Shown here: one piece after another, positions 36,882-48,057 of the stretch
How the letters are laid out: each line of letters begins with the position of its first letter
How positions within the stretch are numbered: the first letter of the stretch is position 1
NCBI GenBank assembly: GCA_023386315.1
Contig: JAEWJZ010000014.1
Coordinates: 588,068 to 652,067, forward strand
Length of the DNA stretch: 64,000 nucleotides
DNA from: Bacillota bacterium
Lineage (GTDB): Bacteria > Bacillota > Clostridia > Lachnospirales > Lachnospiraceae
Reading direction: 5' to 3'
Translations under genes and position numbers: made by a program
The notes under the pieces: model-generated
What the model was told of the DNA's origin: nothing
Database searches by the model: none
Seen by the model: the letters and a program-made list of their open reading frames with translations, nothing else

Positions 36882-37298
36882 TCAGATCTCATATTTATGC
36901 TTGGTGCGCAGTCTCGCCAGAGATCTGGCTAAGGATGCCTCAAAATGAGAATGCTCCTGAAGGCTCTTACCCTGTCTTAACTGTTCCTCTGCTCTCTCCC
37001 TGGCTTCTTCAGCACGACGTTCGTCAATGTCCTCAGGAAGTTCTGCAGTATCCACCAGCAGAGTCACACGGTTGTTGATAATCTGAACAAATCCCCTTCC
37101 TACCACAGCGTGGATCCATTCTCCGTTATCATTCATCAGTCTCATTTCTCCCACTGCAACGGCAATTACCATATCTTCATGATGGGGCAGAACTGCCTTT
37201 TCACCATCTTCCAGAGGAATGATTAACTTCTGACACAGTCCTTTGTAAAAAACCTTATCACTTGCAAGCACCTGAAGGAAAAATGTACTTGTACTCAC
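36882..37298 (-). CDS. atpC: F1 ATP synthase epsilon subunit
   Basis: This is a 138-residue central-stalk subunit. The N-terminal beta-barrel (FFLQVLASDKVFYKGLCQKLIIPLEDG) and the C-terminal helical hairpin (RRAEEARERAEEQL) are typical. The start is taken as GTG at 37298, eight bases after GGAGG. An in-frame TTG at 37313 lies before that site. It is the last gene of the operon. Confidence 0.94.
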   Translation of the reverse strand: MSTSTFFLQVLASDKVFYKGLCQKLIIPLEDGEKAVLPHHEDMVIAVAVGEMRLMNDNGEWIHAVVGRGFVQIINNRVTLLVDTAELPEDIDERRAEEARERAEEQLRQGKSLQEHSHFEASLARSLARLRTKHKYEI

Positions 37299-37314
37299 TG
37301 GCAGCACCTCCAAG

Positions 37315-38715
<1,401 letters not shown>

Positions 38716-38771
38716 TTACTCACAGTCGTGAGGACTCCTCCTCTCTCAATTTATGGAAAATACGATATAGC

Positions 38772-39668
38772 CTAAGCCTTCTTTTGTTTCTTCTTCTGTG
38801 CCTTTGCTCCGCTGATTACCTCAGTAATTTCCTGGGTAATTGCTGCCTGCCGCACCCGGTTATAAGTGATTGCCAGGCCGTCAAGCATTTCCTGGGCACT
38901 CTTTGTGGCCGCCTGCATTGCCATCATTCTGGAATTCTGCTCGCTGGAATAAGATTCCACCAGTCCTCCATAAATAAATCCTGCAATATAGTTGGGTACG
39001 ATGGAGTCAATCACTGCCTGGGGAGATGGCTTCATGGTGATTTCCTCTAAATGAACGTTCAAAGGAACATTCTGTCCGGGACGATTCTTAGGAATAGGCA
39101 GAAGCTGCTGTATTTCGGCTTCCATTTTCATCGCATTGACCATTCTGGTATAAATCATATACACTTCATCAAGTTTCCCTGACAGAAAATAATCAACGAT
39201 TTTCTCTTCAATAATTCTTGCACGGCTCATGTTGGGTTTCTGTACTGTATAGCGGAAATCCTGTTCCACCGGTATTCCTTTTTTAGAAAAATACTGCTGT
39301 CCCAAATCACCTACCACAAACAGAGTGGGGTTTCCTCCCTTATCAATCTGTTCCTGAGCCAGCTTAAAAACGTTGTGATTATAAGCACCTGCAAGGCCTT
39401 TATCTGCTGTTACTACGATATATCCGATTTTACGGTCCTCTTTTTTAATTTCCGGCCGGGTATCTAAATACGGGTCATCAATGTCGGGCGTATGCCTTAT
39501 GATTCTGTCAATGGTTCTCTGCAGCCCGTAAAAATAAGGCTCCGTATCAGTCAGTGCTTTTCTGGCCCTTTTTAACTTTGACGAGGAAATGGTATACATC
39601 GCATTGGTTATTTTCATGGTACTTTTAATGCTGTTCATCCTGCTTTGTATCTCTCTCGCATTTGCCAT
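38772..39668 (-). CDS. atpG: F1 ATP synthase gamma subunit
   Basis: This is the 298-residue rotor shaft. It has the N-terminal helix MANAREIQSRMNSIKSTMKITNAM and the C-terminal helix with MAMQAATKSAQEMLDGLAITYNRVRQAAITQEITEVISG in broken form, as in all gamma subunits. It starts 3 bases after the alpha stop. Confidence 0.96.
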   Translation of the reverse strand: MANAREIQSRMNSIKSTMKITNAMYTISSSKLKRARKALTDTEPYFYGLQRTIDRIIRHTPDIDDPYLDTRPEIKKEDRKIGYIVVTADKGLAGAYNHNVFKLAQEQIDKGGNPTLFVVGDLGQQYFSKKGIPVEQDFRYTVQKPNMSRARIIEEKIVDYFLSGKLDEVYMIYTRMVNAMKMEAEIQQLLPIPKNRPGQNVPLNVHLEEITMKPSPQAVIDSIVPNYIAGFIYGGLVESYSSEQNSRMMAMQAATKSAQEMLDGLAITYNRVRQAAITQEITEVISGAKAQKKKQKKA

Positions 39669-39671
39669 ATC

Positions 39672-41180
39672 TTACACCCGTTTCTGTTTAAATTCTGCTA
39701 CCCCATCGAGGATCTTCTGCTTCAGTTCATCAGACAATACCTTTGTTTCCTCAATCTCTTTGACAATTTCCGGATGAACGCTCTCAAAGAAATCAAGTAA
39801 ATTTCTCTGAAATTCTTTCATTTTGGGAACTTCCACATCAAGCAGGAGGCGGTTATTGGCTGTAATCAGGCTGATCACCTGTTCATGAAGACTTAATGGA
39901 TGGCATAAAGGCTGCTTTAACAGTTCCGTTAAACCTCTGCCGAACTGAATCTGCTCCTTGGTTGCCGCATCAAGATCAGAACTGAACTGGGTAAATACCT
40001 CCATCTCACGGCACTGGGCCAGATCGATACGAATACTTCCTGCTGCTTTTTTCATCGCTTTTGTCTGAGCCGCACCGCCTACACGGGATACGGATAAACC
40101 AACGTTTACTGCAGGTCTCATACCGGAGAAAAAGAGGTCACTCTCTAAAAAGATCTGTCCATCTGTAATAGAAATAACGTTTGTCGGAATATAGGCAGAT
40201 ACGTCTCCAGCCTGGGTCTCAATGATAGGAAGCGCTGTAATGGATCCGCCTCCCAGTTCCTCCTTTAAGCGGCTGGAACGCTCCAGAAGCCTTGAATGGA
40301 GATAGAAAACATCACCGGGGTATGCCTCACGTCCCGGAGAGCGCTCCAGAAGCAGAGATAAAGCACGGTATGCTACTGCATGCTTGGAAAGATCATCATA
40401 TACGATCAGTACATCTTTGCCTTTATACATGAAATGCTCAGCAAGTGCTGTTCCAGAGTAAGGTGCAATATACTGCAGAGGAGCCGGTTCACTGGCTGTG
40501 GAGGACACTACGATAGTGTAATCCATGGCGCCGTAATGAGTCAGGGTGTTAACAAGCTTGGCAACTGTTGATGCTTTCTGGCCGACTGCTACGTATACAC
40601 AGATAACATCTTTCCCTTTCTGGTTTAAGATGGCATCAACTGCAATCGAAGTTTTACCTGTCTGGCGGTCTCCGATAATCAACTCTCTCTGTCCACGTCC
40701 AATGGGAAACATGGAATCTATTGCAAGAATACCGGTTTCCATGGGAACAGATACACTCTTTCTGTCGATGATACCGGGGGCCTCATTTTCAATCGGGCGG
40801 AAATCATCAGAAGGAATCTCTCCTTTTCCATCAATGGGAGCTCCCAGTGCATTCACTACTCTGCCGACAAACTGATCTCCAACCGGAATTCCGGCTCGTC
40901 TCTTTGTCCTTGTAACCTTGCATCCTTCCTTTATATCGCGGTCTGAGCCAAAGAGAATACAGCCGATATCTTCTCTTCTGATATCCTGAACCATTCCCTT
41001 GACACCGTTATCAAATATAACAATCTCACCATACATCGCATGGTCAATTCCGTAAACCGTTGCAATGCCGTCACCTACGCTTAAGACAGTTCCCACTTCC
41101 TGGTCTCTGGCATGAGCGTCATAATCCTTAATTTCACTTCTCAATATAGAAATAATTTCATCTGAATTGATGGAAGCCAC
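39672..41180 (-). CDS. atpA: F1 ATP synthase alpha subunit
   Basis: This is the noncatalytic nucleotide-binding subunit, 502 residues. The P-loop GDRQTGKT (about 168-175) is intact and [15 protein letters not shown] near 373 is the family signature region. The start is GTG at 41180, eight bases after GGAGG. The upstream GTG at 41189 overlaps that site. It overlaps no catalytic change. Confidence 0.97.
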   Translation of the reverse strand: MASINSDEIISILRSEIKDYDAHARDQEVGTVLSVGDGIATVYGIDHAMYGEIVIFDNGVKGMVQDIRREDIGCILFGSDRDIKEGCKVTRTKRRAGIPVGDQFVGRVVNALGAPIDGKGEIPSDDFRPIENEAPGIIDRKSVSVPMETGILAIDSMFPIGRGQRELIIGDRQTGKTSIAVDAILNQKGKDVICVYVAVGQKASTVAKLVNTLTHYGAMDYTIVVSSTASEPAPLQYIAPYSGTALAEHFMYKGKDVLIVYDDLSKHAVAYRALSLLLERSPGREAYPGDVFYLHSRLLERSSRLKEELGGGSITALPIIETQAGDVSAYIPTNVISITDGQIFLESDLFFSGMRPAVNVGLSVSRVGGAAQTKAMKKAAGSIRIDLAQCREMEVFTQFSSDLDAATKEQIQFGRGLTELLKQPLCHPLSLHEQVISLITANNRLLLDVEVPKMKEFQRNLLDFFESVHPEIVKEIEETKVLSDELKQKILDGVAEFKQKRV

Positions 41181-41185
41181 GTTTT

Positions 41186-41689
41186 TCACCTCCGCATTAT
41201 ATTTTGTTCTAATTGTCTCAGACGTCCCTTTAAACTCCAGTCAGTCTCCACATCTCCCACACGGAGGATGAAGCCACCGATTAAACCGGGGTCTTCGATC
41301 ATGCAGAGTCTTACTTCCTTTTTCTCATATTTCCTGCAGAGCATGGCCTTAATCTCACGGATCTGTTCTTCATCCGGTTCCGTCACATAATAAAGCGATG
41401 CTTCTAAAATCCCCGCTTCTTTACATACCCTGGAACGCCACGCCTCAAATATTTCATCTGCAAGATCTATATCATGGCGATCGACCAGTACCTTTAAAAA
41501 GATTCTGACAGATTCGTCAAATACCCGCTCAATAATCCGGTGCTTGCTGGTTTTTGGAACCACAGGGCTGTTTAAGACACGCTTAAGCTCCGGCACTGTT
41601 TTAAGCGCCAGAGCCGCATCCTCTATCACCTTTCCTGGAAGGGAGAGCTCATACAGCACCTGCCCGTAATTAATTGCTGCCTGCGTCAT
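41186..41689 (-). CDS. atpH: F1 ATP synthase delta subunit
   Basis: This peripheral-stalk subunit is about 167 residues with the usual N-terminal helical bundle ([15 protein letters not shown]) and the C-terminal [14 protein letters not shown] motif. The ATG at 41689 lies within the end of atpF, giving a 20-base overlap and coupled translation. Confidence 0.95.
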   Translation of the reverse strand: MTQAAINYGQVLYELSLPGKVIEDAALALKTVPELKRVLNSPVVPKTSKHRIIERVFDESVRIFLKVLVDRHDIDLADEIFEAWRSRVCKEAGILEASLYYVTEPDEEQIREIKAMLCRKYEKKEVRLCMIEDPGLIGGFILRVGDVETDWSLKGRLRQLEQNIMRR

Positions 41690-42170
41690 GGGAATCACCT
41701 GCTTCTGCTAAAAATGAATCATAAAGCGCCTGATTTGCTTTCGCGTTTGTTTCCTGGCCAACTACCTTGGCTGCTGCCGCAATTACCAGACCTGCAATTT
41801 GGGCTTTTGCTTCACGCATTGCTTTTTCCTGATCAGCTTCCGTCTTCTTCTGGGCTTCGCTGATCACGCGTCCCGCATCCTCCTGTGCATCCTTTAAGAT
41901 CCTGTCATACTGGGCTTTCGCCTGGATTTTCGCTTCCTCAATCAGCCTTGCACCCTCTTCTGCCGAAGCGGCCAGTTTCTCTTCATACTGCTTTTTCAAA
42001 ACTGCTGCCTGCCCTTCAGAAGACCTTGCATTGCCGATGCTCTGCTCAATCATCGATTGCCGTTTATTTATAACGTTCATAACCGGCTGAATCAGGAAAT
42101 GCCTCAGCAGAAAATACAGGACGATGAGATTCACGATATTCCACACAAAGTTCATATCCAGTCTAAGCAT
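41670..42170 (-). CDS. atpF: F0 ATP synthase b subunit
   Basis: This 166-residue subunit has one N-terminal membrane helix (FVWNIVNLIVLYFLLRHFL) followed by a long charged coiled coil that forms the peripheral stalk. Confidence 0.96.
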   Translation of the reverse strand: MLRLDMNFVWNIVNLIVLYFLLRHFLIQPVMNVINKRQSMIEQSIGNARSSEGQAAVLKKQYEEKLAASAEEGARLIEEAKIQAKAQYDRILKDAQEDAGRVISEAQKKTEADQEKAMREAKAQIAGLVIAAAAKVVGQETNAKANQALYDSFLAEAGDSHDAGSN

Positions 42171-42224
42171 CTGTATCGCCTGCCTTTCTATTATTTTTTT
42201 CCATGTACATCCTGTCGGTATAAA

Positions 42225-42443
42225 TTATTTAAGGAATAAAATGATAAGAATGGCTACAACGAAACCATAAATAGCTGTTGCCTCTGCAAGTGCACAGCCA
42301 AGTAACAGCATTTTGCTGATCTTGCCTTCTGCTTCCGGCTGTCTTGCAATAGCGTCTGTTGCTTTTGATGTTGCGATACCAATACCGATTCCTGCTCCTA
42401 AACCTGTAAATACTGCGATTCCTGCTCCAATTGCTGCAAACAT
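42225..42443 (-). CDS. atpE: F0 ATP synthase c subunit (H+ type by sequence)
   Basis: This is a 72-residue two-helix proteolipid that forms the rotor ring. The loop ARQPEAEGKI and the carboxylate in ALAEATAIYG are intact. The Gln in helix 1 that coordinates sodium in Na+ synthases is Ile (GIGIGIA), and the Ser after the key Glu is Ala (AEAT). This predicts proton rather than sodium coupling. Confidence 0.96.
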   Translation of the reverse strand: MFAAIGAGIAVFTGLGAGIGIGIATSKATDAIARQPEAEGKISKMLLLGCALAEATAIYGFVVAILIILFLK

Positions 42444-42471
42444 AATTATTTCTCCTTTTTCATCAAAAATT

Positions 42472-43167
42472 TTATTCTAATGCTTCTTTCATAAATAAAC
42501 CTGTTAAAAATACAAATACATACGCCTGAATCAATCCATCAAAAATGTCAAAATACATGGTAAACGGAATTGGTACAATGAAACCCGCCACCTGCTTAAT
42601 CAGCTCCATTACTACGAATGATCCCAAAACATTACCGAATAACCGCATGCACAGCGACAGAGGCCTGATAAACAGTTCCATGATATTCATTGGGGTTAAC
42701 AGCGGCATAGGCTCTGCAAATGCCTTAAAAAACCCTTTTACCCCTTTTTTATGAAATCCGGAATATTCTATCAGCACAATGCTCATAACCGCAAGTGCAG
42801 CAGTGGCATTTAAATCCTTGGTGGGAGGCTTAAAGCCGATGATACCGATTAAGTTCGCCACACCGATATAAATTGCCACAGAAATCAGATAAGGGATATA
42901 GCGTTTCCCTTCCTCACCAATCAGACTTTCAAAAAAATTGTAAAGTCCGCCGATGGCCATCTCAAGCACCTGCTGTTTCTTTCCAGGATTCTCAACCTGT
43001 AAATTTCTAACCAGGATGATGGAAAGGACAGTCAATGCCAGCATGATCACCCATGTCACCACTACGGATTCAGCGATTGGAATGCCGCCGAATATGGGAA
43101 TGGTAAAGACCGTTTCGCAGTTCAGTTCCTCTAATAACTTCTCTGCCAGCTCCTCCGTAATGCTCAC
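42472..43167 (-). CDS. atpB: F0 ATP synthase a subunit
   Basis: This is the stator channel subunit with the essential Arg in SLCMRLFGNVLGS and five to six membrane helices. A reading frame extends back to 43287, but the operon promoter lies inside it, so the start must be downstream of about 43252. GTG at 43167 (VSITEELAEKLLEEL) is the best candidate, although AAAGGA lies very close to it. The protein would be 231 residues. Confidence 0.93.
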   Translation of the reverse strand: MSITEELAEKLLEELNCETVFTIPIFGGIPIAESVVVTWVIMLALTVLSIILVRNLQVENPGKKQQVLEMAIGGLYNFFESLIGEEGKRYIPYLISVAIYIGVANLIGIIGFKPPTKDLNATAALAVMSIVLIEYSGFHKKGVKGFFKAFAEPMPLLTPMNIMELFIRPLSLCMRLFGNVLGSFVVMELIKQVAGFIVPIPFTMYFDIFDGLIQAYVFVFLTGLFMKEALE

Positions 43168-43258
43168 TTCCTTTCTTAGAGACTGTTTTTCTCCTTTATG
43201 GTTCCCAACCAACCATATTGTACGTATAAATATACAATGTTGTTTGAGTATACCGTGT

Positions 43259-43287
43259 ATCATACTTTCATCTGAAAGAATTGTCAA
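43259..43287 (-). promoter_or_regulatory. Promoter of the ATP synthase operon
   Basis: TTGACA (43287-43282) and TATGAT (43264-43259) are 17 bases apart, which is almost consensus. The leader to the atpB start would be about 85 bases. Confidence 0.85.
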
Positions 43288-43839
43288 CTTTTTGACTGAT
43301 TCATAACATCTTATTAATGCTCACAATTGTTTGAACATTTGGAACAATTTTAACTGCCTTAATTCTGAATTTATTATTAATTTTTTAACCTAAAATGTAA
43401 ACAAATTGTAAAGTCACCCTTTTTAAGCGGATTTTTCTAGGTTATATGTAGAATTTTTTTCTAATATTTTGTGTAAATTGCCAGGTATTTTTTTTTGTTT
43501 TTTTAATTCATCGTCATAAGTAACTAACGGAAGTCTAAATATAGCATTTTACATGGATAAAAAACCAGTTGCCATTTTATCATGCTAAAGCGTTACTATC
43601 AAAACACACAAATGCTCCCGCTTATTTAAATAACATTTTAAACGTCTCTCTTCCTATTAAAATGATCTGTATTCTGGAAGATTAAGGAAAAATATCTCCT
43701 GGCCATCCGCACTTCCTTCAAGGAGCATCAGACCGTTAAAACAAGTATTACATATTCTTTACTGTAATATGCTTGTTTTCTTTTTATCCATACTATAAAA
43801 TTGTTTCATCACAATGTGAACGGAATAAGGAGCATTGTC
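43288..43839 (+). other. AT-rich intergenic region with a hairpin leader before the c-di-GMP gene
   Basis: No gene is visible in this 550-bp stretch. Near its right end, 43685-43735 contains short inverted repeats (CTCCT/AGGAG, GGAAG/CTTCC), followed by a terminator-like hairpin AAACAAG-TATTACA paired with TGTAATA-GCTTGTTT (43738-43779) and CTTTTTAT. It ends 54 bases before the EAL-GGDEF start. It does not match the c-di-GMP riboswitch consensus I know. Confidence 0.5.
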
Positions 43840-45579
43840 ATGGACGACAAACATCAGCTATTAGACAGGATTTTAGAAGGCCGGCATTTAACGCCGGTAT
43901 TTCAGCCAATAGTTTCGCTTGTGGATGGAAAAACCTACGGCTACGAAGCGTTGAGCCGCATATCGAAAAAAGAACTTGAAATGAATATTGAGGAATTGTT
44001 TCAGACGGCATTTAAGCACAATAAGTCCTGGGAGCTGGAAACCCTGTGCAGGGGAAAAGCGCTTGAGCAGTCCGTATATATGGAGCGGGGAAAAAAACTA
44101 TTTCTCAATGTAAACTGCAATATTATTTATGACAATACTTTCAGGGAAGGTTTTACCAAAGCATACTTACAGAAATTTGGATTAAATTCCAATGACATTA
44201 TCTTTGAAATAACAGAGCGCGTCTCTATATTGGATACCCACGCATTTACTTCAGCAGTAGATCACTACCAGAAGCAGAATTACGGAATCGCCATTGATGA
44301 TGTGGGTGCCGGTTATTCCGGCCTTAATATTATCGCCAATGCCAAACCAGATTTAATAAAGCTTGACATGAACATGATCAGAGATGTACATAAAGATGAG
44401 ACGAAGCAGATGCTGATTAAAGCATTGTCCGAATTTGGCAAAAATGCAGGAATTCTTGTAATTGCGGAAGGAATTGAAACAGAAGCGGAGCTGGATACAT
44501 TAATCGGTCTGGGCGTTGGCTATGGCCAGGGCTTTTTTCTGGGCTTTCCAGACCAGAATTTCAAGGATATTTCCAAAGAAAAGGCAGACTTCATAAAAAG
44601 TTGTCAGGCAAAAAGTTATATCAGAAAGAGCAAGACCTCCATCTATCCCATGGCAGGATATTTATCACGTTCAGGCCACACCTTTTCCCCCTGTGAAAAA
44701 GCTCTGAAAATATACGAGACACTCCAGAATGACCCCACTATTACTGAATTTACAGTAACAGAAGAGGGAGCCGCCATCGGTTTTATGACAAGAACTTCCC
44801 TGATCGAAAAATTTGGCGGCAGATACGGTTTTAGTCTTAATTCAAAGAAAAGCATACAGCAGCTGACCAGCAAGAACTTTCTCAGCGTGAATTACGATAT
44901 GCCCGTCAATCAGGTTTCCAAGCTGGCCATGCAGCGGAAATATGAACAGCTTTACAATCCCATTGTTGTGGAAAAGGAAGGAAACTACTGGGGTATTGTC
45001 ACGATTAAAGATCTGCTGGAAGCCTGTACAAAGGTGGAAGTGGATACTGCCATGCACTCCAATCCGCTGACTGGTCTGCCCGGTAACCTTTTGATCGATC
45101 AGGAAATTTTATACCGGGTTCTCGGTGATGCTCCCTATTGCATCATATATTTTGATATTGATAACTTCAAATCCTATAATGACGCATACAGCTTTCAGTC
45201 CGGAGATATGATGCTTATGCTTCTTGCCGATACCTTGAATAAAGCAGCTGTCAAAAGTGAATTTATCGGCCATATCGGCGGGGATGATTTTATCGTTATC
45301 TGTGATTACCACGAGGCAGAGATGTACTGCGAGAAGGTCATTGATAACTTTTCCCAACGCGTTCCTTCCCTGTACCACAAAGACGACATTGACAGAGGGT
45401 ATATTATCTCCAAAAACAGGCGGGGACTTACGGAAGAGTTCCCAATTGCAAGCCTGTCTGTGGCAGGGATTTCAAACCGGACCAGGACCTATAAAAATAT
45501 AGATTCCTTCTCAGCAGATATTGCTGAGCTTAAAAAGAAATGTAAAAGACAGACTGGAAGCTATTACGAAATAGTATAA
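43840..45579 (+). CDS. EAL-CBS-GGDEF cyclic di-GMP protein
   Basis: This 579-residue cytosolic protein has an N-terminal EAL phosphodiesterase domain (FQPIVSLVDG, E36-A37-L38, N93, E123, DDVGAG at 153-158, K174, then AEGIE and GQGF), a central pair of CBS-like domains (about 275-420) and a C-terminal GGDEF domain with GGDDF at 480-484. Both catalytic centres look intact, so it may make, degrade or sense c-di-GMP, with the CBS pair as a nucleotide-binding regulator. The ATG at 43840 follows AAGGAG by seven bases. Confidence 0.93.
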   Translation: MDDKHQLLDRILEGRHLTPVFQPIVSLVDGKTYGYEALSRISKKELEMNIEELFQTAFKHNKSWELETLCRGKALEQSVYMERGKKLFLNVNCNIIYDNTFREGFTKAYLQKFGLNSNDIIFEITERVSILDTHAFTSAVDHYQKQNYGIAIDDVGAGYSGLNIIANAKPDLIKLDMNMIRDVHKDETKQMLIKALSEFGKNAGILVIAEGIETEAELDTLIGLGVGYGQGFFLGFPDQNFKDISKEKADFIKSCQAKSYIRKSKTSIYPMAGYLSRSGHTFSPCEKALKIYETLQNDPTITEFTVTEEGAAIGFMTRTSLIEKFGGRYGFSLNSKKSIQQLTSKNFLSVNYDMPVNQVSKLAMQRKYEQLYNPIVVEKEGNYWGIVTIKDLLEACTKVEVDTAMHSNPLTGLPGNLLIDQEILYRVLGDAPYCIIYFDIDNFKSYNDAYSFQSGDMMLMLLADTLNKAAVKSEFIGHIGGDDFIVICDYHEAEMYCEKVIDNFSQRVPSLYHKDDIDRGYIISKNRRGLTEEFPIASLSVAGISNRTRTYKNIDSFSADIAELKKKCKRQTGSYYEIV

Positions 45580-45657
45580 ATGAAAGACTTCTCCTTTCAT
45601 TCACCATATGATAAGATAATCATGTATAAAAACACTTAAGAGAAAGGATACATGAGT

Positions 45658-46131
45658 ATGGGTAAAGTATGGAAAGTAAAGGTTGATGAAAAGGAGTATG
45701 AGATCAGACTGAAGGGGAATAAGGTTCTTGTGAATAATGAAGTAAGCAAATTGAAAGACTTCCTGGTTAAGCGGGAGTGGTTTCAAGCCACTTATGCCGT
45801 GAATATCGGCACTAAAAAGGCTTTGTTAATTATAAGTTCCCTAATCGGGGGAACTAAGCTGGTGATTGACGAGAAAGATTGTGCAACGGGAGAAACATAT
45901 GTTCCGGTTAATATTCCAAAATGGGCATATGTCTTCATGGCATTACACATGATAAATCTTATAAATGGTCTTTTGGGAGCAGCGCTTGGTTTAATTGGCT
46001 GTTCTGCTACCGTTTCAATTTCTTCCAACAAAAAAATGCATATAGCCGCAAGAGTGGCCCTGGATTTTGTAGTGCTGATTTTGGTATATGCTTTAGTTTT
46101 TGGAATTGGACTTTCAATAGCACAGTTATAA
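45658..46131 (+). CDS. Small membrane protein of unknown function
   Basis: This protein of about 158 residues has a soluble N-terminal half containing a beta-rich domain (KVWKVKVDEKEYEIRLKGNKVLVNN) and two to three membrane helices in the C-terminal half. AAAGGA lies nine bases before the ATG at 45658, and an ATG at 45652 is an alternative. It is followed after 10 bp by a DUF1189-type gene and may work with it. A small hairpin (ATGAAAG/CTTTCAT) precedes it at 45580-45600. Confidence 0.7.
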   Translation: MGKVWKVKVDEKEYEIRLKGNKVLVNNEVSKLKDFLVKREWFQATYAVNIGTKKALLIISSLIGGTKLVIDEKDCATGETYVPVNIPKWAYVFMALHMINLINGLLGAALGLIGCSATVSISSNKKMHIAARVALDFVVLILVYALVFGIGLSIAQL

Positions 46132-46141
46132 AGGAGGAAAG

Positions 46142-46960
46142 ATGAAAATGAATGTTTTTAAGGAACTTATATTATCTATTTACGATTTTAAAAGCTATAA
46201 AGAATTTATAAAAAATAAACGCAGGAAAGTTTTTTTAGCAGGAGTTGTTCTCATGGTCCTATATTTTTCACTGACCATGATTGTTCCATTTTTAAGATTT
46301 CAGTTTAAAACCGGGGGATTTGTAAAAATCATAGAGGATTATGTTCCTGATTTTAATTTGAGTAACGGGACGCTTTGGGTTGAGAAACCAGTCGAATACG
46401 AAAAAGACGGTACATATATTTATATAAATACCTCCCCGGATACCTCTTTTTATGATGCGGATGAGATCGGGGAATATCTTACAGATTATTATCAGGTAGT
46501 TTTGATGGATTCAGAAAAGGTTATTGTAAAGAATAAAGGCGAAATTACAGGAAGATACTTTTCCGATTTTGACATGGATTTCAGCAGGGAGAAACTTCAG
46601 CAATGGGTACCCAGTGCCTATCTGATTGTAACAGCTTTTATGATTCTGGCTTTTCTATTCATGACGGCGCTGTTTTTCTTTGGAGTACTGATTGTTGCAC
46701 TTATCGGAATGATAGCCGCCTCCTGTATGAAGTACAGTCTTACCTTTGGACAGTTATATCAGATGGGAGTCTATGCCAGAACGCTGCCTTTATTACTTAA
46801 GGCAATCGTATCCTTTCTACCATTCTCCATACCGATGTTTGGTATCATTAATTTTGGTATCTCAGTTCTGTATATTGTACTTGCCATACAGAAGATGAAG
46901 GAATCTGATCTGGAAAAGCCTATAGAATTTGTTTCAGAGCAGAATGATTATTTCAGATAA
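46142..46960 (+). CDS. DUF1189 family membrane protein
   Basis: This 272-residue protein has a membrane helix near residue 35, an extracellular domain (about 55-155), and three to four helices afterwards, the DUF1189 layout common in Firmicutes. The opening VFKELILSIYDFKSYKEFIKN is typical. AAGGAGG precedes the ATG. The function is unknown, possibly a membrane-stress factor. Confidence 0.8.
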   Translation: MKMNVFKELILSIYDFKSYKEFIKNKRRKVFLAGVVLMVLYFSLTMIVPFLRFQFKTGGFVKIIEDYVPDFNLSNGTLWVEKPVEYEKDGTYIYINTSPDTSFYDADEIGEYLTDYYQVVLMDSEKVIVKNKGEITGRYFSDFDMDFSREKLQQWVPSAYLIVTAFMILAFLFMTALFFFGVLIVALIGMIAASCMKYSLTFGQLYQMGVYARTLPLLLKAIVSFLPFSIPMFGIINFGISVLYIVLAIQKMKESDLEKPIEFVSEQNDYFR

Positions 46961-46989
46961 AAGCGGGTGCGAAAGTATTGAGATAATCA

Positions 46990-47013
46990 TGAGATGCATA
47001 TTTTGTCCAGCAG
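46990..47013 (+). repeat. 24-bp dispersed repeat, copy 1
   Basis: The 24 bases beginning TGAGATGCATATTTTG and ending TCCAGCAG recur exactly at 55359-55382. Here they lie between the DUF1189 gene and its terminator. Confidence 0.7.
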
Positions 47014-47036
47014 AGGGCACTGAAAAAGTAGATAAC

Positions 47037-47085
47037 ACCGCCTGTATTTGATATAATGTATATATCAAATACAGGCGGTATTTTT
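47037..47085 (+). terminator. Strong terminator
   Basis: An 18-bp perfect stem (ACCGCCTGTATTTGATAT at 47037-47054 with its complement at 47062-47079) is followed by ATTTTT. It may also stop the convergent operon. Confidence 0.9.
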
Positions 47086-47140
47086 ATGGTAGAATGGTAA
47101 GTTTATTTGCGATGTAAACTTAACTGGATAACCGTACCTT

Positions 47141-48034
47141 TTATACTGCTATTCTTCTCATATACCTTGTTACTATGGAAACTCCGGTATTGATAAAACT
47201 TGGTCCTGTTTCTTTTCCAGTTAAGGCTGCTATAGCTAACGCCATGCCAAGATAACCCATGGTATATGGATTCTGCATTAAAACAGCTTTTATAACAGCA
47301 GCATCTAACATGTCTCTGATGATATCTGTAACATCAAATCCAATCCCAACGATTGGCCTGTTACTTGCCATTAAAGCATATCCCATACCTATAGTTGCTC
47401 CTTCGTTTGTTCCAAATACTCCTACTAAATCAGAATTTTCATTAATATACGTTTCCACTATACTTTGTGCAATAATAGGATTCCCTTGTGCATATTGTGT
47501 CTCAAGAAGCCGGTATCTGCCGTCCTGAACGATTATGTCATAAAAACCATACTGCCTGTTCATTGTAGTAACAATCTCTGGAGATACCCCCACAACACCT
47601 ATTGAACCTTCAAAAATCCCTACTTCTTGAAGCTCATTTATCATTAGCTGCCCCGCAAGCCTTCCTGCACTATAATTGTCTGTAGAAAGTGTAACTATGG
47701 CTTCCTCATCAGCAGGCGCATCAACATATATGATTCCAACACCACTTGCTTTTGCTTCCCGCACGGCACTTGATACCCTTATGGGATCCAATGCTGCAAG
47801 CATAATCAGATCAGCACCATTTAATACTGCATTATTAATGACATTTATTTGCTCTTCAACTACTCTTTCCTCAGGGGCATCCCATATATAGTTAATTCCT
47901 GTCAGCCTGGCCATATCCCCTACACCTTCATTTATTCTATATGAAAACTCCTCTACCTTATCCAACGTAATTAAATAGATTTTTTGACTATGCAAAAATG
48001 TTTCTGTATTCAATAAAATTGTTTCCTTATTCAA
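47141..48034 (-). CDS. Signal-less sugar-binding-type (Peripla_BP_4) protein, copy 1
   Basis: This 297-residue protein has the fold of RbsB/LacI ligand-binding domains: ERVVEEQINVINNAVLNGADLIMLAALDP near the N-lobe, TLSTDNYSAGRLAGQ, and GVFGTNEGATIGMGYAL in the C-lobe. It has no signal peptide, lipobox or DNA-binding domain. The start is TTG at 48034 behind GAGGAG, matching the TTG start and length of its paralogue. It ends a four-gene operon after a subtilase-like gene. It may sense a small ligand inside the cell or spore. Confidence 0.85.
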   Translation of the reverse strand: MNKETILLNTETFLHSQKIYLITLDKVEEFSYRINEGVGDMARLTGINYIWDAPEERVVEEQINVINNAVLNGADLIMLAALDPIRVSSAVREAKASGVGIIYVDAPADEEAIVTLSTDNYSAGRLAGQLMINELQEVGIFEGSIGVVGVSPEIVTTMNRQYGFYDIIVQDGRYRLLETQYAQGNPIIAQSIVETYINENSDLVGVFGTNEGATIGMGYALMASNRPIVGIGFDVTDIIRDMLDAAVIKAVLMQNPYTMGYLGMALAIAALTGKETGPSFINTGVSIVTRYMRRIAV

Positions 48035-48057
48035 TTTGAATCTCCTCACTTTAAATA

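Noticed and set aside
43288..43839. c-di-GMP riboswitch before the EAL-GGDEF gene
   Set aside because: The conserved motifs of class I and class II c-di-GMP aptamers are not present.
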